Shown: positions 1 through 7,942, numbered from the stretch's first letter. The stretch: 19,025 bases of DNA from Thermodesulfobacteriota bacterium (GCA_003641645.1 QNAZ01000003.1:1-19025), one strand, 5' to 3'. The notes: generated by a model not told the origin, from the letters alone. Numbers and translations: made by a program.

Positions 1-3000
1 AAATGTATCAGCAAAATAATTCTTCATTCTATCTATCATATTGACAAATGCATTATGCATTACTTCAAGATGAGAAACTGTATCTCCAATTGCTTCATCA
101 AAAGCATCTCTTAATACCATTGCTAACATTTGGATTTTAGGAGTTTGCTGAGTAATTTGCTCAATTATTCTATTTCCTTCAGGACCTAATCTTCTTAATA
201 CTTCAAATAAATCTCTCCAATAAATCTTTCCTTCTTCTGCTGCTCTAACAAGAGACTGTATCATTTCATCTGAAGTTCTCTTTATTTCTTCAAAATCTCT
301 TGCAGCTTGTTCTCTATCTTCTTTCTTTACTCCAAAAACAGCCTGTCTTAAAAGATATTGCCTTGCTTGAATTAATGCTCTTCCTCTTTCTTGCAAGAAT
401 CTTAAGTAATATTCATAACTTTCTTCAGTTGGCAACATTAATAAAGCTTGTTCTAACAATCTTACATGTTCTCTTGCAGTAATTCTGCCTTCTTCTCTTA
501 ACTCTCTTATTCTTTCAAGTAATCTTGTGAATATATCAATAGTAGAAAGACCTCTTTCATTTAGTTCTGTAAGATTTTCATTAACAAGTCTTATCAAATT
601 ACTCATATCTCTGAAGCCTTTAGAGGTTTCTATTGCTTTTTCAAAACTATTAGCAAGATATTCTCCAGAAATAGAAGTATCTTTTAATACTCTTTCTAAT
701 ATTTGAGTATTTCTTATAGCCACATCAAAATTAATTGCAGAAGTCTCTTTCAATATATTTATGAATTTTTCACTTTCTTCAGTTGGAAAAGCTCTTTTCA
801 ATCTTTCCATTAAGTCTTGCAATTGCCTTGTTCCAACTCTACCTTCAACCCAAAATTCTCTAAATCTTGTTACGATAAAATCAAATAATCTCCCTCTATC
901 TGGAAATAGAATATCTATCAATGGTTTATACCTTTGCATATCTTCCAATAGAAGCAAAATATCTCCAATAGTTGTAATTCCTTCTCTTATATATCTGACA
1001 AAGCTTTCTCTTATCATATCATAGTATCTGGAAGTATCCATTCCAATTCTTGCTAAGAATATAATCAGTCTTTGAATTTGGCTTAGAGTAAGATTATTGT
1101 CTTGGATAAATTCTCTTACTAATTGTTGAAATTTAACTCTATTTTCTATCAAAATTTCTCCAGAAATTTCTTCCATTTGAACAATTGTTTGCCAAATTCT
1201 TCTTAATTGTTCAACATTAGTAATAGGAACTCTTACCATCTCTTGATAACTCAGCCTTAATTCATCTAACCTTTTCTTAGTTTCTTCATATAGTCTTAAT
1301 AGTCTCAATCTTTGTTCAATTAATGGTTCTAAAAGTTCAATTAATTCTACTTTCTTAGTTTCTGGTATAGGTAAAATAGTAATTTCTGATAAATCCTTCA
1401 AAGTTTTAACTTTTTCCAAAATCTTATCAATATCTTCACCAACTTTTTCATAAAGTGTAGAGTGAGATCTTAGAAAAGAAACTATAGTAGCAAATATATC
1501 TTCTTCTGTTCTTTTAATATTTTGAGAAATAGTTGGCAAGGTTCTCTCACTTAGAGCTAAACTTTCTTCGGCACTCTCTCTTAATAATCTTAAAAGTTCT
1601 CCAATAGTTCTAATTCTTTCTTTCTCATGACCAATAGACTCTTCTGAAACTTCTCCAAGTCTTTTCTCGCTTTCTATTACTTCTTTAATAGCTTTAATAA
1701 CAGAATCTAAAACTTGAAGTTCAGTTTTCCACTTTGAAATACGGGCTTCCATTTCTCTTCTCCTTGTAAAGAACTCCCATAAGCCACCTCTAACTTCTGG
1801 AAGCATTCTTTCAGCTCTTTCAATTCTTCTTATTCTTTCTCTTCTCATATCTTCAAGAATCTTTATATATTCTCTTAAAATATTTTCACGATTTGATTTA
1901 ATAAAATTCAATAAATCTTGAGCAGCTTCTTCTGTTTGTGCTTTCAAATAAACTGTCAATAATCTATAAAATTCTCTTAAATTGCCATATTGTCTTAAAT
2001 CAAAAGCATCCTTCAAAGCTAACCTTAAACTCATAAGAGAACCAATAGCATTTGATATATCTTTGGTAGTTTTGACAGACAAAACTGTAGTTAAGTTTCT
2101 GCCAAATTCCATAATTCTTCTTTCATTTTCTCCAGAGAAAGGTTCTGTTATTTCACTTGCAAATTCTTTTGTTTTGGTTAATAAATAAGTTATTGCAAGA
2201 CCTATTAAAGAAATAGTTCTTAAGAAGAAACTTCCTCTTGTCATAAAAGCAGTTATAGCTCCAATTAGAGCATACATAGCATCAGTAGTAGATATAATGT
2301 TTGAATGTAAAATTCCAAAATGTCTTCCTAATCCCTGTAAAGCTGAAACCAATAATCCGATACTTCCAATAATTGCTAACAATCTGGCATTAAATCCTCC
2401 TAAAGCTGTAACTATTCCTGCTATTCCTGCTGTAGTAAAAAGAGGAGCTCCAAAAGCACTTTGAATAGTTTCTACTAATAATCTAAAGCTTTCACTTATA
2501 CTTCTTGCAGTAGTTATCAATGCTGGAGCAAAAACTTCTCTTGCTTCAGCTACTGTTGCTTTAATTTCATTTCTTAATATTGCAAACTGATTAATTACAG
2601 ACTCTTTGATTGCTCTTGACATCTTTTGCAAAGCACCAACATCCATTAATTCTTCTTGAGCTCTTCTTACATCTTCTATACTTTGTAATAGATAAGCAAA
2701 TGCAGTTGCTCCACGAATTCCTAATGCTTGATAAGCTTCAATTGCTCCAAATCCTTTCTTTCTTAAATCTTCTAAAACATCCACTAAAGCTTTCTGTTTT
2801 AAATTCAAATCATCAAAAGTAATTCCCAATACTTCAAACATTCTTCTCATTTTACCAGTTGGAGCAAGTAAGTAAGTATAAACTTGTCTCAAAGAAGTTC
2901 CAATTTTGCTTGCTTCTAATCCTTTATCAGATAAAACCATCATATAAGCAATTAAATCTTTTATACTTTCTCCAGTTTGCCTTGCAACTGGAGCTACATA

Positions 3001-3672
3001 TTGCCAAGCAATAATCATATCTTTCAAAGCTAATTTAGATTTGTTTAACCCTACTGCCATTAAGTCAGCAACTTCATACATCTTTTTTGCTTCTATTCCA
3101 TATCCTTTCATTACAGAAACTAAGAAAGAAGCAGTTTTAGCTAAATCTTCTCCTCTTGCCATTGCTAAATCACTCGCAGCTTTCAATAGATAAGCAGTTT
3201 CTCTTGCAGTTAACCCTGCTCTTGCAATAACTGCTGCTGCTTCTCCAATACTATAGAAAGAAAAAACACTTGACTTAGCAACATCTAATATTGCTTCACC
3301 AAGAACTTTCATTTCTTCTTCTGAAGCTAAAGTTGCAGCTCTTACTTTAGCTAATGCTTGATCATAATCAAGTAATGCTCCTATACTTGTTCTGACTATA
3401 TTTTCAAGACCTCTAATGATTTCAAATCCTAAAATCCATCTGAATTCTGCTCTTAACAGTTTTGCAAAGTTTTCAGCTTCAACTCTAAATCTTTTAAACC
3501 CTTTTTCCAATCCAAGAAAGCCTTCTCCAGTAAGACCAGTAACTCTGCCTAATTCTCTTAATTCTCTTTCTACTGATTGAAGTGAACGGACTGCTTCCTG
3601 AACATTTCTGACAACAAATTGAATATCTATTTGTCCAGCACCACTACCTAATCCAAAAACTCCATTAGGCAT
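1..3672 (-). CDS. Tail tape measure protein, C-terminus cut by window edge
   Basis: The protein sets tail length, fills the tail tube lumen and helps DNA cross the envelope. The frame is open from an ATG at 3672 to base 1 (1224 codons) without a stop, so the C-terminus lies outside the window. Residues about 130-265 look like the TP901-type minor tail domain (PF10145): alternating helices with segments such as SVFSFYSIGEAAAVIARAG and LKAASDLAMARGEDLAKTA. Two hydrophobic stretches follow, at about 405-445 and 462-496, as is common in tape measures. The rest is long charged helical sequence rich in Arg, Glu and Leu. It starts 3 bases after the chaperone extension stops, in the usual chaperone then tape measure order. 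The family call is by eye from sequence character, length and position. Confidence 0.93.
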   Translation of the reverse strand, partial: MPNGVFGLGSGAGQIDIQFVVRNVQEAVRSLQSVERELRELGRVTGLTGEGFLGLEKGFKRFRVEAENFAKLLRAEFRWILGFEIIRGLENIVRTSIGALLDYDQALAKVRAATLASEEEMKVLGEAILDVAKSSVFSFYSIGEAAAVIARAGLTARETAYLLKAASDLAMARGEDLAKTASFLVSVMKGYGIEAKKMYEVADLMAVGLNKSKLALKDMIIAWQYVAPVARQTGESIKDLIAYMMVLSDKGLEASKIGTSLRQVYTYLLAPTGKMRRMFEVLGITFDDLNLKQKALVDVLEDLRKKGFGAIEAYQALGIRGATAFAYLLQSIEDVRRAQEELMDVGALQKMSRAIKESVINQFAILRNEIKATVAEAREVFAPALITTARSISESFRLLVETIQSAFGAPLFTTAGIAGIVTALGGFNARLLAIIGSIGLLVSALQGLGRHFGILHSNIISTTDAMYALIGAITAFMTRGSFFLRTISLIGLAITYLLTKTKEFASEITEPFSGENERRIMEFGRNLTTVLSVKTTKDISNAIGSLMSLRLALKDAFDLRQYGNLREFYRLLTVYLKAQTEEAAQDLLNFIKSNRENILREYIKILEDMRRERIRRIERAERMLPEVRGGLWEFFTRRREMEARISKWKTELQVLDSVIKAIKEVIESEKRLGEVSEESIGHEKERIRTIGELLRLLRESAEESLALSERTLPTISQNIKRTEEDIFATIVSFLRSHSTLYEKVGEDIDKILEKVKTLKDLSEITILPIPETKKVELIELLEPLIEQRLRLLRLYEETKKRLDELRLSYQEMVRVPITNVEQLRRIWQTIVQMEEISGEILIENRVKFQQLVREFIQDNNLTLSQIQRLIIFLARIGMDTSRYYDMIRESFVRYIREGITTIGDILLLLEDMQRYKPLIDILFPDRGRLFDFIVTRFREFWVEGRVGTRQLQDLMERLKRAFPTEESEKFINILKETSAINFDVAIRNTQILERVLKDTSISGEYLANSFEKAIETSKGFRDMSNLIRLVNENLTELNERGLSTIDIFTRLLERIRELREEGRITAREHVRLLEQALLMLPTEESYEYYLRFLQERGRALIQARQYLLRQAVFGVKKEDREQAARDFEEIKRTSDEMIQSLVRAAEEGKIYWRDLFEVLRRLGPEGNRIIEQITQQTPKIQMLAMVLRDAFDEAIGDTVSHLEVMHNAFVNMIDRMKNYFADTF

Positions 3673-3675
3673 TTT

Positions 3676-4032
3676 TTACCTTCCTTTCTTTACTTTCTTT
3701 TTAGGTTTTAGAATCTTCATTCCTAATAACATAAATTCAGCAGTTGGATCTTTTCCAACTTCATAAACTTTTTCTTTTTTCTTAAATTCTTTTCCACTTA
3801 TTGCTTCTGCTTCTCTTTTCCTTCTTATAAGTATTGCTTCTAACAAATAGTTTATTACTTCTGAAGGAAGTTCTAAAATGTAATCTACTGTCCAACCATA
3901 CTCCATTGCCAAAATATCAACTACTTCAGCAATAGGTCTCTTTACTTCTGTTTCATATCTTTCTTTACTTGTTGAATGACTGGCATTATCTTCTCTGAAA
4001 CTACTTTCTTTAATCTTATCAACATACTTTCT
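3676..4032 (-). CDS. Tail assembly chaperone, -1 frameshift extension (gpGT-like T part)
   Basis: This frame is open from a TAG at 4042-4044 down to the TAA at 3676. It has no convincing start: the first candidate is TTG at 3912, with no Shine-Dalgarno sequence. It lies in the -1 frame relative to the upstream chaperone gene, and the two overlap for about 100 bases. A canonical T TTT TTA slip site in the correct zero frame sits at 4032-4038. Slipping there would join 119 zero-frame residues to 118 residues from this frame (237 aa). The extension ends in a Lys-rich tail. In lambda and most long-tailed phages the G/GT pair directly upstream of the tape measure gene acts as its folding chaperone, and the G:GT ratio is set by such a slip. 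The part from about residue YETEVKRPIAEVV onward looks like folded protein. The earlier overlap peptide looks less natural, so slippage nearer 3950 is possible. Confidence 0.8.
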   Translation of the reverse strand, partial: RKYVDKIKESSFREDNASHSTSKERYETEVKRPIAEVVDILAMEYGWTVDYILELPSEVINYLLEAILIRRKREAEAISGKEFKKKEKVYEVGKDPTAEFMLLGMKILKPKKKVKKGR

Positions 4033-4388
4033 AAAAAAGGGCTAACTATCTCCACTATATCTTCAAGAACTAATTCATTTTCTACAAAGTTTCTATCCTT
4101 ATCAGTAATTATCATTACCATTTCAGTAATAACATCTGGACTTTTCTGCAAAATATTTCCAATTAGTTTTCCTGTATCAAGAAAAGACATACTTTCAGTA
4201 GGAATCAATCCAGTTCCAATTCCTTCTTCAACAAATTTACCAAGAAGTTTGATAAGCTGTAATTCTTTTTTCCAAGATAAAGGCTTGATTTCTAAAATTT
4301 TACCATTAGAAAGATTAATCTTGATTGGTTCTCTAATAAAAGCAGAAATTTCTTTTTGAATTTCTTTAGTTTTACCCTGTTCTTGCAT
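3942..4388 (-). CDS. Tail assembly chaperone, zero-frame product (gpG-like)
   Basis: This 148-residue protein is encoded between the major tail protein and the tape measure gene, the standard site of the tail assembly chaperone. It is mostly helical and charged, with an N-terminal stretch (INLSNGKILEIKPLSWKKE) resembling the beta-then-helix start of many phage chaperones. ATG at 4388 is supported by AGGAGGT at 4397-4403. The gene ends TAA at 3942, overlapping the -1 frame described separately. Identification rests on position, size and the frameshift arrangement rather than on a recognised domain. Confidence 0.82.
   Translation of the reverse strand: MQEQGKTKEIQKEISAFIREPIKINLSNGKILEIKPLSWKKELQLIKLLGKFVEEGIGTGLIPTESMSFLDTGKLIGNILQKSPDVITEMVMIITDKDRNFVENELVLEDIVEIVSPFLESMLIRLKKVVSEKIMPVIQQVKKDMKQK
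4032..4038 (-). promoter_or_regulatory. Programmed -1 ribosomal frameshift site T TTT TTA
   Basis: On the minus strand the zero-frame codons are CCT TTT TTA GAA, giving the X XXY YYZ heptamer T TTT TTA in the correct phase, the same heptamer as in HIV-1 gag-pol. The -1 frame becomes open just two codons before it, after a TAG. A weaker alternative, A AAG AAA, lies near 3960. I see no obvious strong downstream stem-loop. Confidence 0.65.
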
Positions 4389-4396
4389 TAAAGTTT

Positions 4397-4412
4397 ACCT
4401 CCTCTATAGGAG
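4397..4412 (-). promoter_or_regulatory. Hairpin overlapping the chaperone ribosome binding site
   Basis: On the minus strand CTCCT-ATAG-AGGAG forms a 5-bp stem with a 4-base loop (4399-4412). Its 3' arm is the core of the AGGAGGT ribosome site of the 4388 ATG. Folding would hide the site and could limit chaperone synthesis relative to the major tail protein. The stem is short, so chance is a real alternative. Confidence 0.35.
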
Positions 4413-4450
4413 TTTACTTCTTATCTATTTATATATTTAACTATTTATTA

Positions 4451-5272
4451 TTAAGAAGCAGGTATCTTTTCAATCTCAACTATAGAAGCAGTTTGAGATA
4501 ATTGCACATAGTAATCATAATCTACATCAACAGAAACTCCACTTGCAGGTGCAGAATCAAAGCTTACTGAGATTTCTCCTGTATCATAATTAATTGTTCC
4601 AGAACTAATTCCAGTTCCAGTTATATTTCCATTTCCATCATCTGTTCCTGTTACATCTCCAGCAGTAACAGTTACTGTTTTTGGAACAATTGGAGTGTTA
4701 CTTAATGTTCCACTAAAGCTTGTAGTTGTTCCATCTCCAGTTCCAATACTTTCAGGAGCATCTACATCAGTAAATCCATAGAAAGATTTTAATCCTCTAA
4801 AGTTCAATGCAAATTGATGGACATCATCATTTGCAAAATTGATCTCTAATTCTCCAGTTGGATTAGCTTTCCAGATTTTAATTACCCATTTATCTCCAGT
4901 TGGAGTAGTATGTTCAAATCTTAAAGTATATAAATCTAAATCCATATCTCCACCAAATCTTAACTTATTTTGAGCAGTTAATAATTCTCCTCCACCTAAT
5001 GCTTTATAAAGATTATCTAATTTCCATTCAATAGAAGTAACAGTAAATTCTACTGTTTCACTTCTTACAAATGATTTAACAATTAAATCTGGAGAGCCTT
5101 GAACAACATCCAGAATTTCTCTTGCAATTCTTAAAGTTGCTCCTGCTCTTACTGCTCCTATGTCAGTATCAGGATAAGTAGGTTTATCGTTTGTAGTATC
5201 ATAAGCAGACATATAAAGAATTCCAGGTCCAAAACTAAAGTTTTTGGTATCATATTGTGGAACATTAGCCAT
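4451..5272 (-). CDS. Major tail tube protein with C-terminal beta-sandwich insertion
   Basis: This 273-residue protein should polymerise into the tail tube. Residues 1-175 have the beta-rich character of siphovirus major tail proteins (opening MANVPQYDTKNFSFGPGILY). Residues about 176-254 form a separate Gly/Thr/Ser-rich unit with GTGDGTTTSFSGTL, then IVPKTVTVTAG, GTINYDTGEISVSF and SAPASGVSVDVDYDY. This pattern recurs as an Ig-like or beta-sandwich add-on in many phage virion proteins and usually decorates the particle surface. The last residues (VQLSQTASIVEIEKI) may return to the tube fold. A strong AAGGAGGT precedes ATG 5272. It is preceded by the Com-like gene and followed by the tail chaperone. 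Confidence 0.88.
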   Translation of the reverse strand: MANVPQYDTKNFSFGPGILYMSAYDTTNDKPTYPDTDIGAVRAGATLRIAREILDVVQGSPDLIVKSFVRSETVEFTVTSIEWKLDNLYKALGGGELLTAQNKLRFGGDMDLDLYTLRFEHTTPTGDKWVIKIWKANPTGELEINFANDDVHQFALNFRGLKSFYGFTDVDAPESIGTGDGTTTSFSGTLSNTPIVPKTVTVTAGDVTGTDDGNGNITGTGISSGTINYDTGEISVSFDSAPASGVSVDVDYDYYVQLSQTASIVEIEKIPAS

Positions 5273-5298
5273 TTTCTTCTACCTCCTTACTTCATATT

Positions 5299-5496
5299 TT
5301 AAAATCTAATTTTATTCAAACTTATAGTATTTAGCTTTCCACATCTTCTGCAAATTATTTCAACTTTACCAAAACACTTAACAAATAAATCTTTATACTT
5401 TATTCTTATGCAACTTTCTTCTTCAGAAATATAGGCTAATAAGTTATTGCAATCCATACATCTAACTTCTTTCAGAGAAATTGGTCTATTTTGCAT
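5299..5496 (-). CDS. Mu Com-like zinc-finger protein
   Basis: This 65-residue protein has two Cys pairs, Cys13/Cys16 (VRCMDCNNLLA) and Cys49/Cys52 (VEIICRRCGKLN), the layout of the Mu Com family (PF10122). Com binds mRNA through a four-Cys zinc site and activates translation of the Mu DNA modification gene mom. No mom-like gene is visible here, so the regulated target is unknown. Com homologues without an adjacent mom are common in phages. The gene lies alone between the tail terminator candidate and the major tail protein, an odd place for a regulator. ATG 5496 has no evident Shine-Dalgarno sequence, and its start overlaps a copy of the GATAAGAATTTC motif. Confidence 0.72.
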   Translation of the reverse strand: MQNRPISLKEVRCMDCNNLLAYISEEESCIRIKYKDLFVKCFGKVEIICRRCGKLNTISLNKIRF

Positions 5497-5512
5497 TTTA
5501 GAAATTCTTATC
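5495..5512 (-). promoter_or_regulatory. GATAAGAATTTC motif at the start of the Com-like gene
   Basis: On the minus strand GATAAGAATTTCTAAAAT runs into the ATG of the Com-like gene. The same 18 bases occur upstream of the portal gene (13682-13699). It may be a promoter, an operator or an RNA-level site; function is unknown. Confidence 0.4.
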
Positions 5513-5540
5513 TTTATTTCATATTCTTAATTCTCAAACA

Positions 5541-5936
5541 TTACAGAAAGATTACTCTTACTCTCCACAAAGTGGTTATTCCTATTATTCCACTATCCAA
5601 ATCAAAAAAATCATTATATCCACCATTGTATTCTGCTACATAAGAAAGATTGTAAAGTTCACTTTTACTACTATATCTATTGAAATTCTTTATCAAAATA
5701 TCTAACAATCTTAAACCATCACTTCTTTTATCTTTCACAAAGATAGTAAAAAGAAAAGACATATCATAGAAACCATAATATTCAGTTCTTTCCATTCTTA
5801 TCAAATCAATCATTAAAGAAGGATACTTAAACTCTCTTCTTGGCGGACTAAAAATTTCTTCAAAAGAAGAACTAATATCAGGAATGGAATTCAGATCAGA
5901 TATTATTGCTGCTGTTACATCTGCTAAATTTGGCAT
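5541..5936 (-). CDS. Probable tail terminator / minor tail protein
   Basis: This 131-residue protein follows the gp10-like gene by 3 bases and precedes the tail tube gene (with the Com-like gene between). That is where siphoviruses encode the tail terminator (lambda gpU or SPP1 gp17 type), which caps the tube and joins it to the head. The N-terminal helix (LADVTAAIISDLNSI) followed by a predicted alpha/beta body ending TTLWRVRVIFL suits the fold. I recognise no diagnostic motif; the call is from position and size. Confidence 0.6.
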   Translation of the reverse strand: MPNLADVTAAIISDLNSIPDISSSFEEIFSPPRREFKYPSLMIDLIRMERTEYYGFYDMSFLFTIFVKDKRSDGLRLLDILIKNFNRYSSKSELYNLSYVAEYNGGYNDFFDLDSGIIGITTLWRVRVIFL

Positions 5937-5939
5937 TTC

Positions 5940-6503
5940 TTATCTTCTTGATTGTTGGACTATTTTCTTTCTTAATCTTCTTGCTCTTAAGTAAAATTTG
6001 TAAGCAAAAACTCTTCTAAAGGTTGCAATAGCATCTTTTTCACTTTCAGCTTTGACAAGTAAATGAATTGGTCTTGGTATCATCTTTGAAGTTCCCCAAA
6101 ATACAAAAGGAGCATAAGGAACTTTAGTAGTATCTATATAAACTCTTGCCCTGGATACTCCAGTAGGAGAAAAATGAACTTCACTTTTTAAGCTATCTTC
6201 CAATTCTCCAGTTTGTCTATTAATAATATCTAAACGAACATTTCTAAATCCCTTTCTGAATTTTAAAGAAAGAGCGTATCTTTCTAAATTAGCAGAACTA
6301 ATTCCTTCAAAACTATAATGTCTTCTTGCATAAGGATGTCCCATTTTCTTCAATTCTTTCAAAGAATAATATCTTACCTGTAATCTTTCTCTGAAACATT
6401 GCTCTAAAAATTCAGCAGTTTTCTCTAAAGCTTCTTTAAAAGAAGTCAATAAGGCTCTTTCTATTTCACTATAAGTAATTGTAGTTTTAACTTTCATTTG
6501 CAT
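5940..6503 (-). CDS. HK97 gp10-like neck / tail completion protein
   Basis: This 187-residue protein carries features typical of the HK97 gp10-like family: GHPYARRH at 56-62, NRQTGELEDSL at 95-105 and APFVFWGTSKMIPRPIH at 131-147. In relatives the last segment reads roughly YAxxxexGTsk(m)pprpf. The family acts at the head-tail interface or in tail tube assembly. The C-terminus is very basic (ARRLRKKIVQQSRR). The start at ATG 6503 has AAAGGA in the end of the preceding gene, whose stop lies 4 bases upstream, indicating coupled translation. Confidence 0.82.
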   Translation of the reverse strand: MQMKVKTTITYSEIERALLTSFKEALEKTAEFLEQCFRERLQVRYYSLKELKKMGHPYARRHYSFEGISSANLERYALSLKFRKGFRNVRLDIINRQTGELEDSLKSEVHFSPTGVSRARVYIDTTKVPYAPFVFWGTSKMIPRPIHLLVKAESEKDAIATFRRVFAYKFYLRARRLRKKIVQQSRR

Positions 6504-6507
6504 CTTT

Positions 6508-6831
6508 CTATTCCTTTTTCAAAAGATGAAGTTGAGTAAATATCTTTCTTCCATAAATGTCATAAACTGGTAATATTTCTCTTATTTCATAATATTCGTT
6601 ATTCCATACAACTTTATCTTCTTTAGAAATATCTACATCTGGCAAAATCATAGCTTCATAAACTATTGTTTCTATTATTCCATATTTTTCTGAAATGATT
6701 CTACTTCTTCTTGCATTAATAAAAGCAACTGTCTCAATATCTCTTTCAATATTTTCTTCTTCTCCATATTCATTTGTATATTGTTCAATCTTCTTTATAG
6801 TAATGTTTTGCTTTAAGAATTTTTGGAACAT
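6508..6831 (-). CDS. Head closure / head-tail joining protein
   Basis: This small 107-residue protein resembles the phage head-tail joining family (SPP1 gp16 or HK97 gp9 type). An N-terminal strand FLKQNITIKKIEQYTNEYGE is followed by a beta-barrel-like body, VWNNEYYEIREILPVYD and QLHLLKKE at the C-terminus. It would plug the connector after DNA packaging. ATG 6831 lies 2 bases after the stop of the connector gene with no strong ribosome site, so translation is probably coupled. Assigned from size, order and strand pattern. Confidence 0.72.
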   Translation of the reverse strand: MFQKFLKQNITIKKIEQYTNEYGEEENIERDIETVAFINARRSRIISEKYGIIETIVYEAMILPDVDISKEDKVVWNNEYYEIREILPVYDIYGRKIFTQLHLLKKE

Positions 6832-6833
6832 CT

Positions 6834-7100
6834 TTAGACAACTTTAATGTAAGGCATTAATATTTCTTTTACCCTATCTAATACATCTTTTGATAGAATT
6901 CCATCAACTCCAAGCATTCTAATTCTATCAAAATTCATATATTTAGCTCTATCATATAAATAACCAACAATCATAGCAATTGCAGTATAAATAGTTTCAG
7001 GAATAGGATTATATCCAGCAGTATAATTGACAATCAATAGAGTTTCAGTCTTAACCCTAATCTCTGCTGCACTTCTTATATCAACCTTCAGTATCCCCAA
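6834..7100 (-). CDS. Head-tail connector, C-terminal part after an in-frame TGA
   Basis: This 88-residue reading starts at TTG 7100, but the same frame is open back to the TGA at 7137-7139 and continues the upstream gene without any shift. The segment NYTAGYNPIPETIYTAIAMI is the hallmark of gp6/gp15-type head-tail connectors (YxAGYxxxPxxixxAi). The TTG has no ribosome site, so independent translation is unlikely. Read through the TGA, the two parts give a normal-looking 277-residue connector. It could be made by stop codon readthrough, or the gene could be broken, or the base could be an error. Confidence 0.75.
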   Translation of the reverse strand: MGILKVDIRSAAEIRVKTETLLIVNYTAGYNPIPETIYTAIAMIVGYLYDRAKYMNFDRIRMLGVDGILSKDVLDRVKEILMPYIKVV

Positions 7101-7136
7101 TTCGCTATTATAGATAGAATAGTTTGTAATTTCATT

Positions 7137-7139
7137 TCA
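7137..7139 (-). other. In-frame TGA inside the connector gene
   Basis: Codons read GAT AAG AAT TGA AAT GAA ATT. Open sequence continues for 100 codons in the same frame on the far side. The local peptide DKN-stop-NEI looks like the D/S-x-N-G-N turn seen in connector homologues, so Gly (GGA, one G-to-T change) is the expected residue. UGA followed by A is a relatively leaky stop context. Confidence 0.7.
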
Positions 7140-7667
7140 ATTCTTATCAGTTATAGAATTCACTTGCAAAATTGGAAATTTGCTTAAATAAACTTTTTTG
7201 TTGAAGACTTTGACTTCTTCTTCAAAAGTTTTAGGAAGAACTATTTTTCCTATTTTATCTTGAACCCATTCAGTTGCTACAAAAATGAGTGAGGGCAATA
7301 TACTATAATCTATATTTATATCATTAATAAACTTAGTTACTCTATCAAAATCAACTAATAAAAGATTTGAAGTTTCAGGCAAAATATCAACAAATACTAT
7401 AGAAGTTCTTTTTATCCCTTCACTATCATCTCCAGTTGCAACAAAATAATAAGTTCCAGATAAATCTGAAGATGGGGTATAAATTAAGTAATAATATTGA
7501 TTGCCAGAGTCATAATTCAATGAAAGATTTTCTTCTATAGCTTCTCCAGTTAGACTTGAATAAAGAGTAGCAGAAGTATTAGATAAATCAGTTAAGAGGC
7601 TACCATTCTCATCATAGAATTTAAAAATTATCTTTGATGGATAGCCTGCTGTTAATTTGATAGCCAC
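7137..7667 (-). CDS. Head-tail connector, N-terminal part with Ig-like extension
   Basis: The first ~95 of 176 residues are a beta-rich module (YPSKIIFKFYDENGSLLTD to GTYYFVATGDDSEGIKRTS) like the Ig-like N-terminal domains of some phage head proteins. Residues 105-176 resemble the helical start of gp6/gp15-type connectors (YSILPSLIFVATEWVQDKIG, then VYLSKFPILQVNSITDKN). The expected remainder of the fold lies directly downstream in the same frame after a single TGA. GTG at 7667 is the only reasonable start: in-frame TGA codons lie just upstream and there is no ATG. No clear ribosome site is present, and the preceding gene ends 12 bases upstream. Confidence 0.75.
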   Translation of the reverse strand: MAIKLTAGYPSKIIFKFYDENGSLLTDLSNTSATLYSSLTGEAIEENLSLNYDSGNQYYYLIYTPSSDLSGTYYFVATGDDSEGIKRTSIVFVDILPETSNLLLVDFDRVTKFINDINIDYSILPSLIFVATEWVQDKIGKIVLPKTFEEEVKVFNKKVYLSKFPILQVNSITDKN

Positions 7668-7679
7668 TATTCACAATCA

Positions 7680-7919
7680 TTAAGTTTGTTTTTTTCTTGT
7701 TCTTCTTGTTTTCTTAATTTCTGGATTATCTTCTTCTAAATTAACAACTTCTTTCTTTTCTTCTATCAAAACAAATCCTTCCTTGAGTAATCTGTCTTTT
7801 GTTACTTCTCTTTCAACTTCAGCAATTCCATTGATTACTTTAACATTTTCATAATAAGTTGGAATGACAAAATAGTCAGGATATTTATCACTCCCTACAT
7901 ACCTAAGTTTGTAAGGCAT
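7680..7919 (-). CDS. Small hypothetical head-region protein
   Basis: This 79-residue protein has a probable small beta fold in residues 1-55 (LRYVGSDKYPDYFVIPTYYE) and a charged tail (ETKKTRRTRKKQT-like, actual end KKTRRTRKKQT). Similar short proteins often lie between capsid and connector genes. The basic tail could contact DNA or the inner capsid surface, but no family is recognised. ATG 7919 is preceded by AGAGGT at a suitable distance. Confidence 0.6.
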   Translation of the reverse strand: MPYKLRYVGSDKYPDYFVIPTYYENVKVINGIAEVEREVTKDRLLKEGFVLIEEKKEVVNLEEDNPEIKKTRRTRKKQT

Positions 7920-7942
7920 CTCATACCTCTTTAACTTTTATA

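Noticed and set aside
300..2822. Several rightward open frames opposite the tape measure gene
   Set aside because: They lie antisense to a continuous, well-formed tape measure frame, are Leu/Ser-rich as expected of reversed Lys/Glu-rich coding sequence, and have no ribosome sites.
6834..7667. Genome-wide UGA recoding (UGA as Gly or Trp)
   Set aside because: The tape measure, capsid, portal, terminase, protease and tail genes contain no in-frame TGA, Trp is encoded by TGG, and one rightward gene ends in a TGA that overlaps the next start. The single connector TGA is better treated as local.
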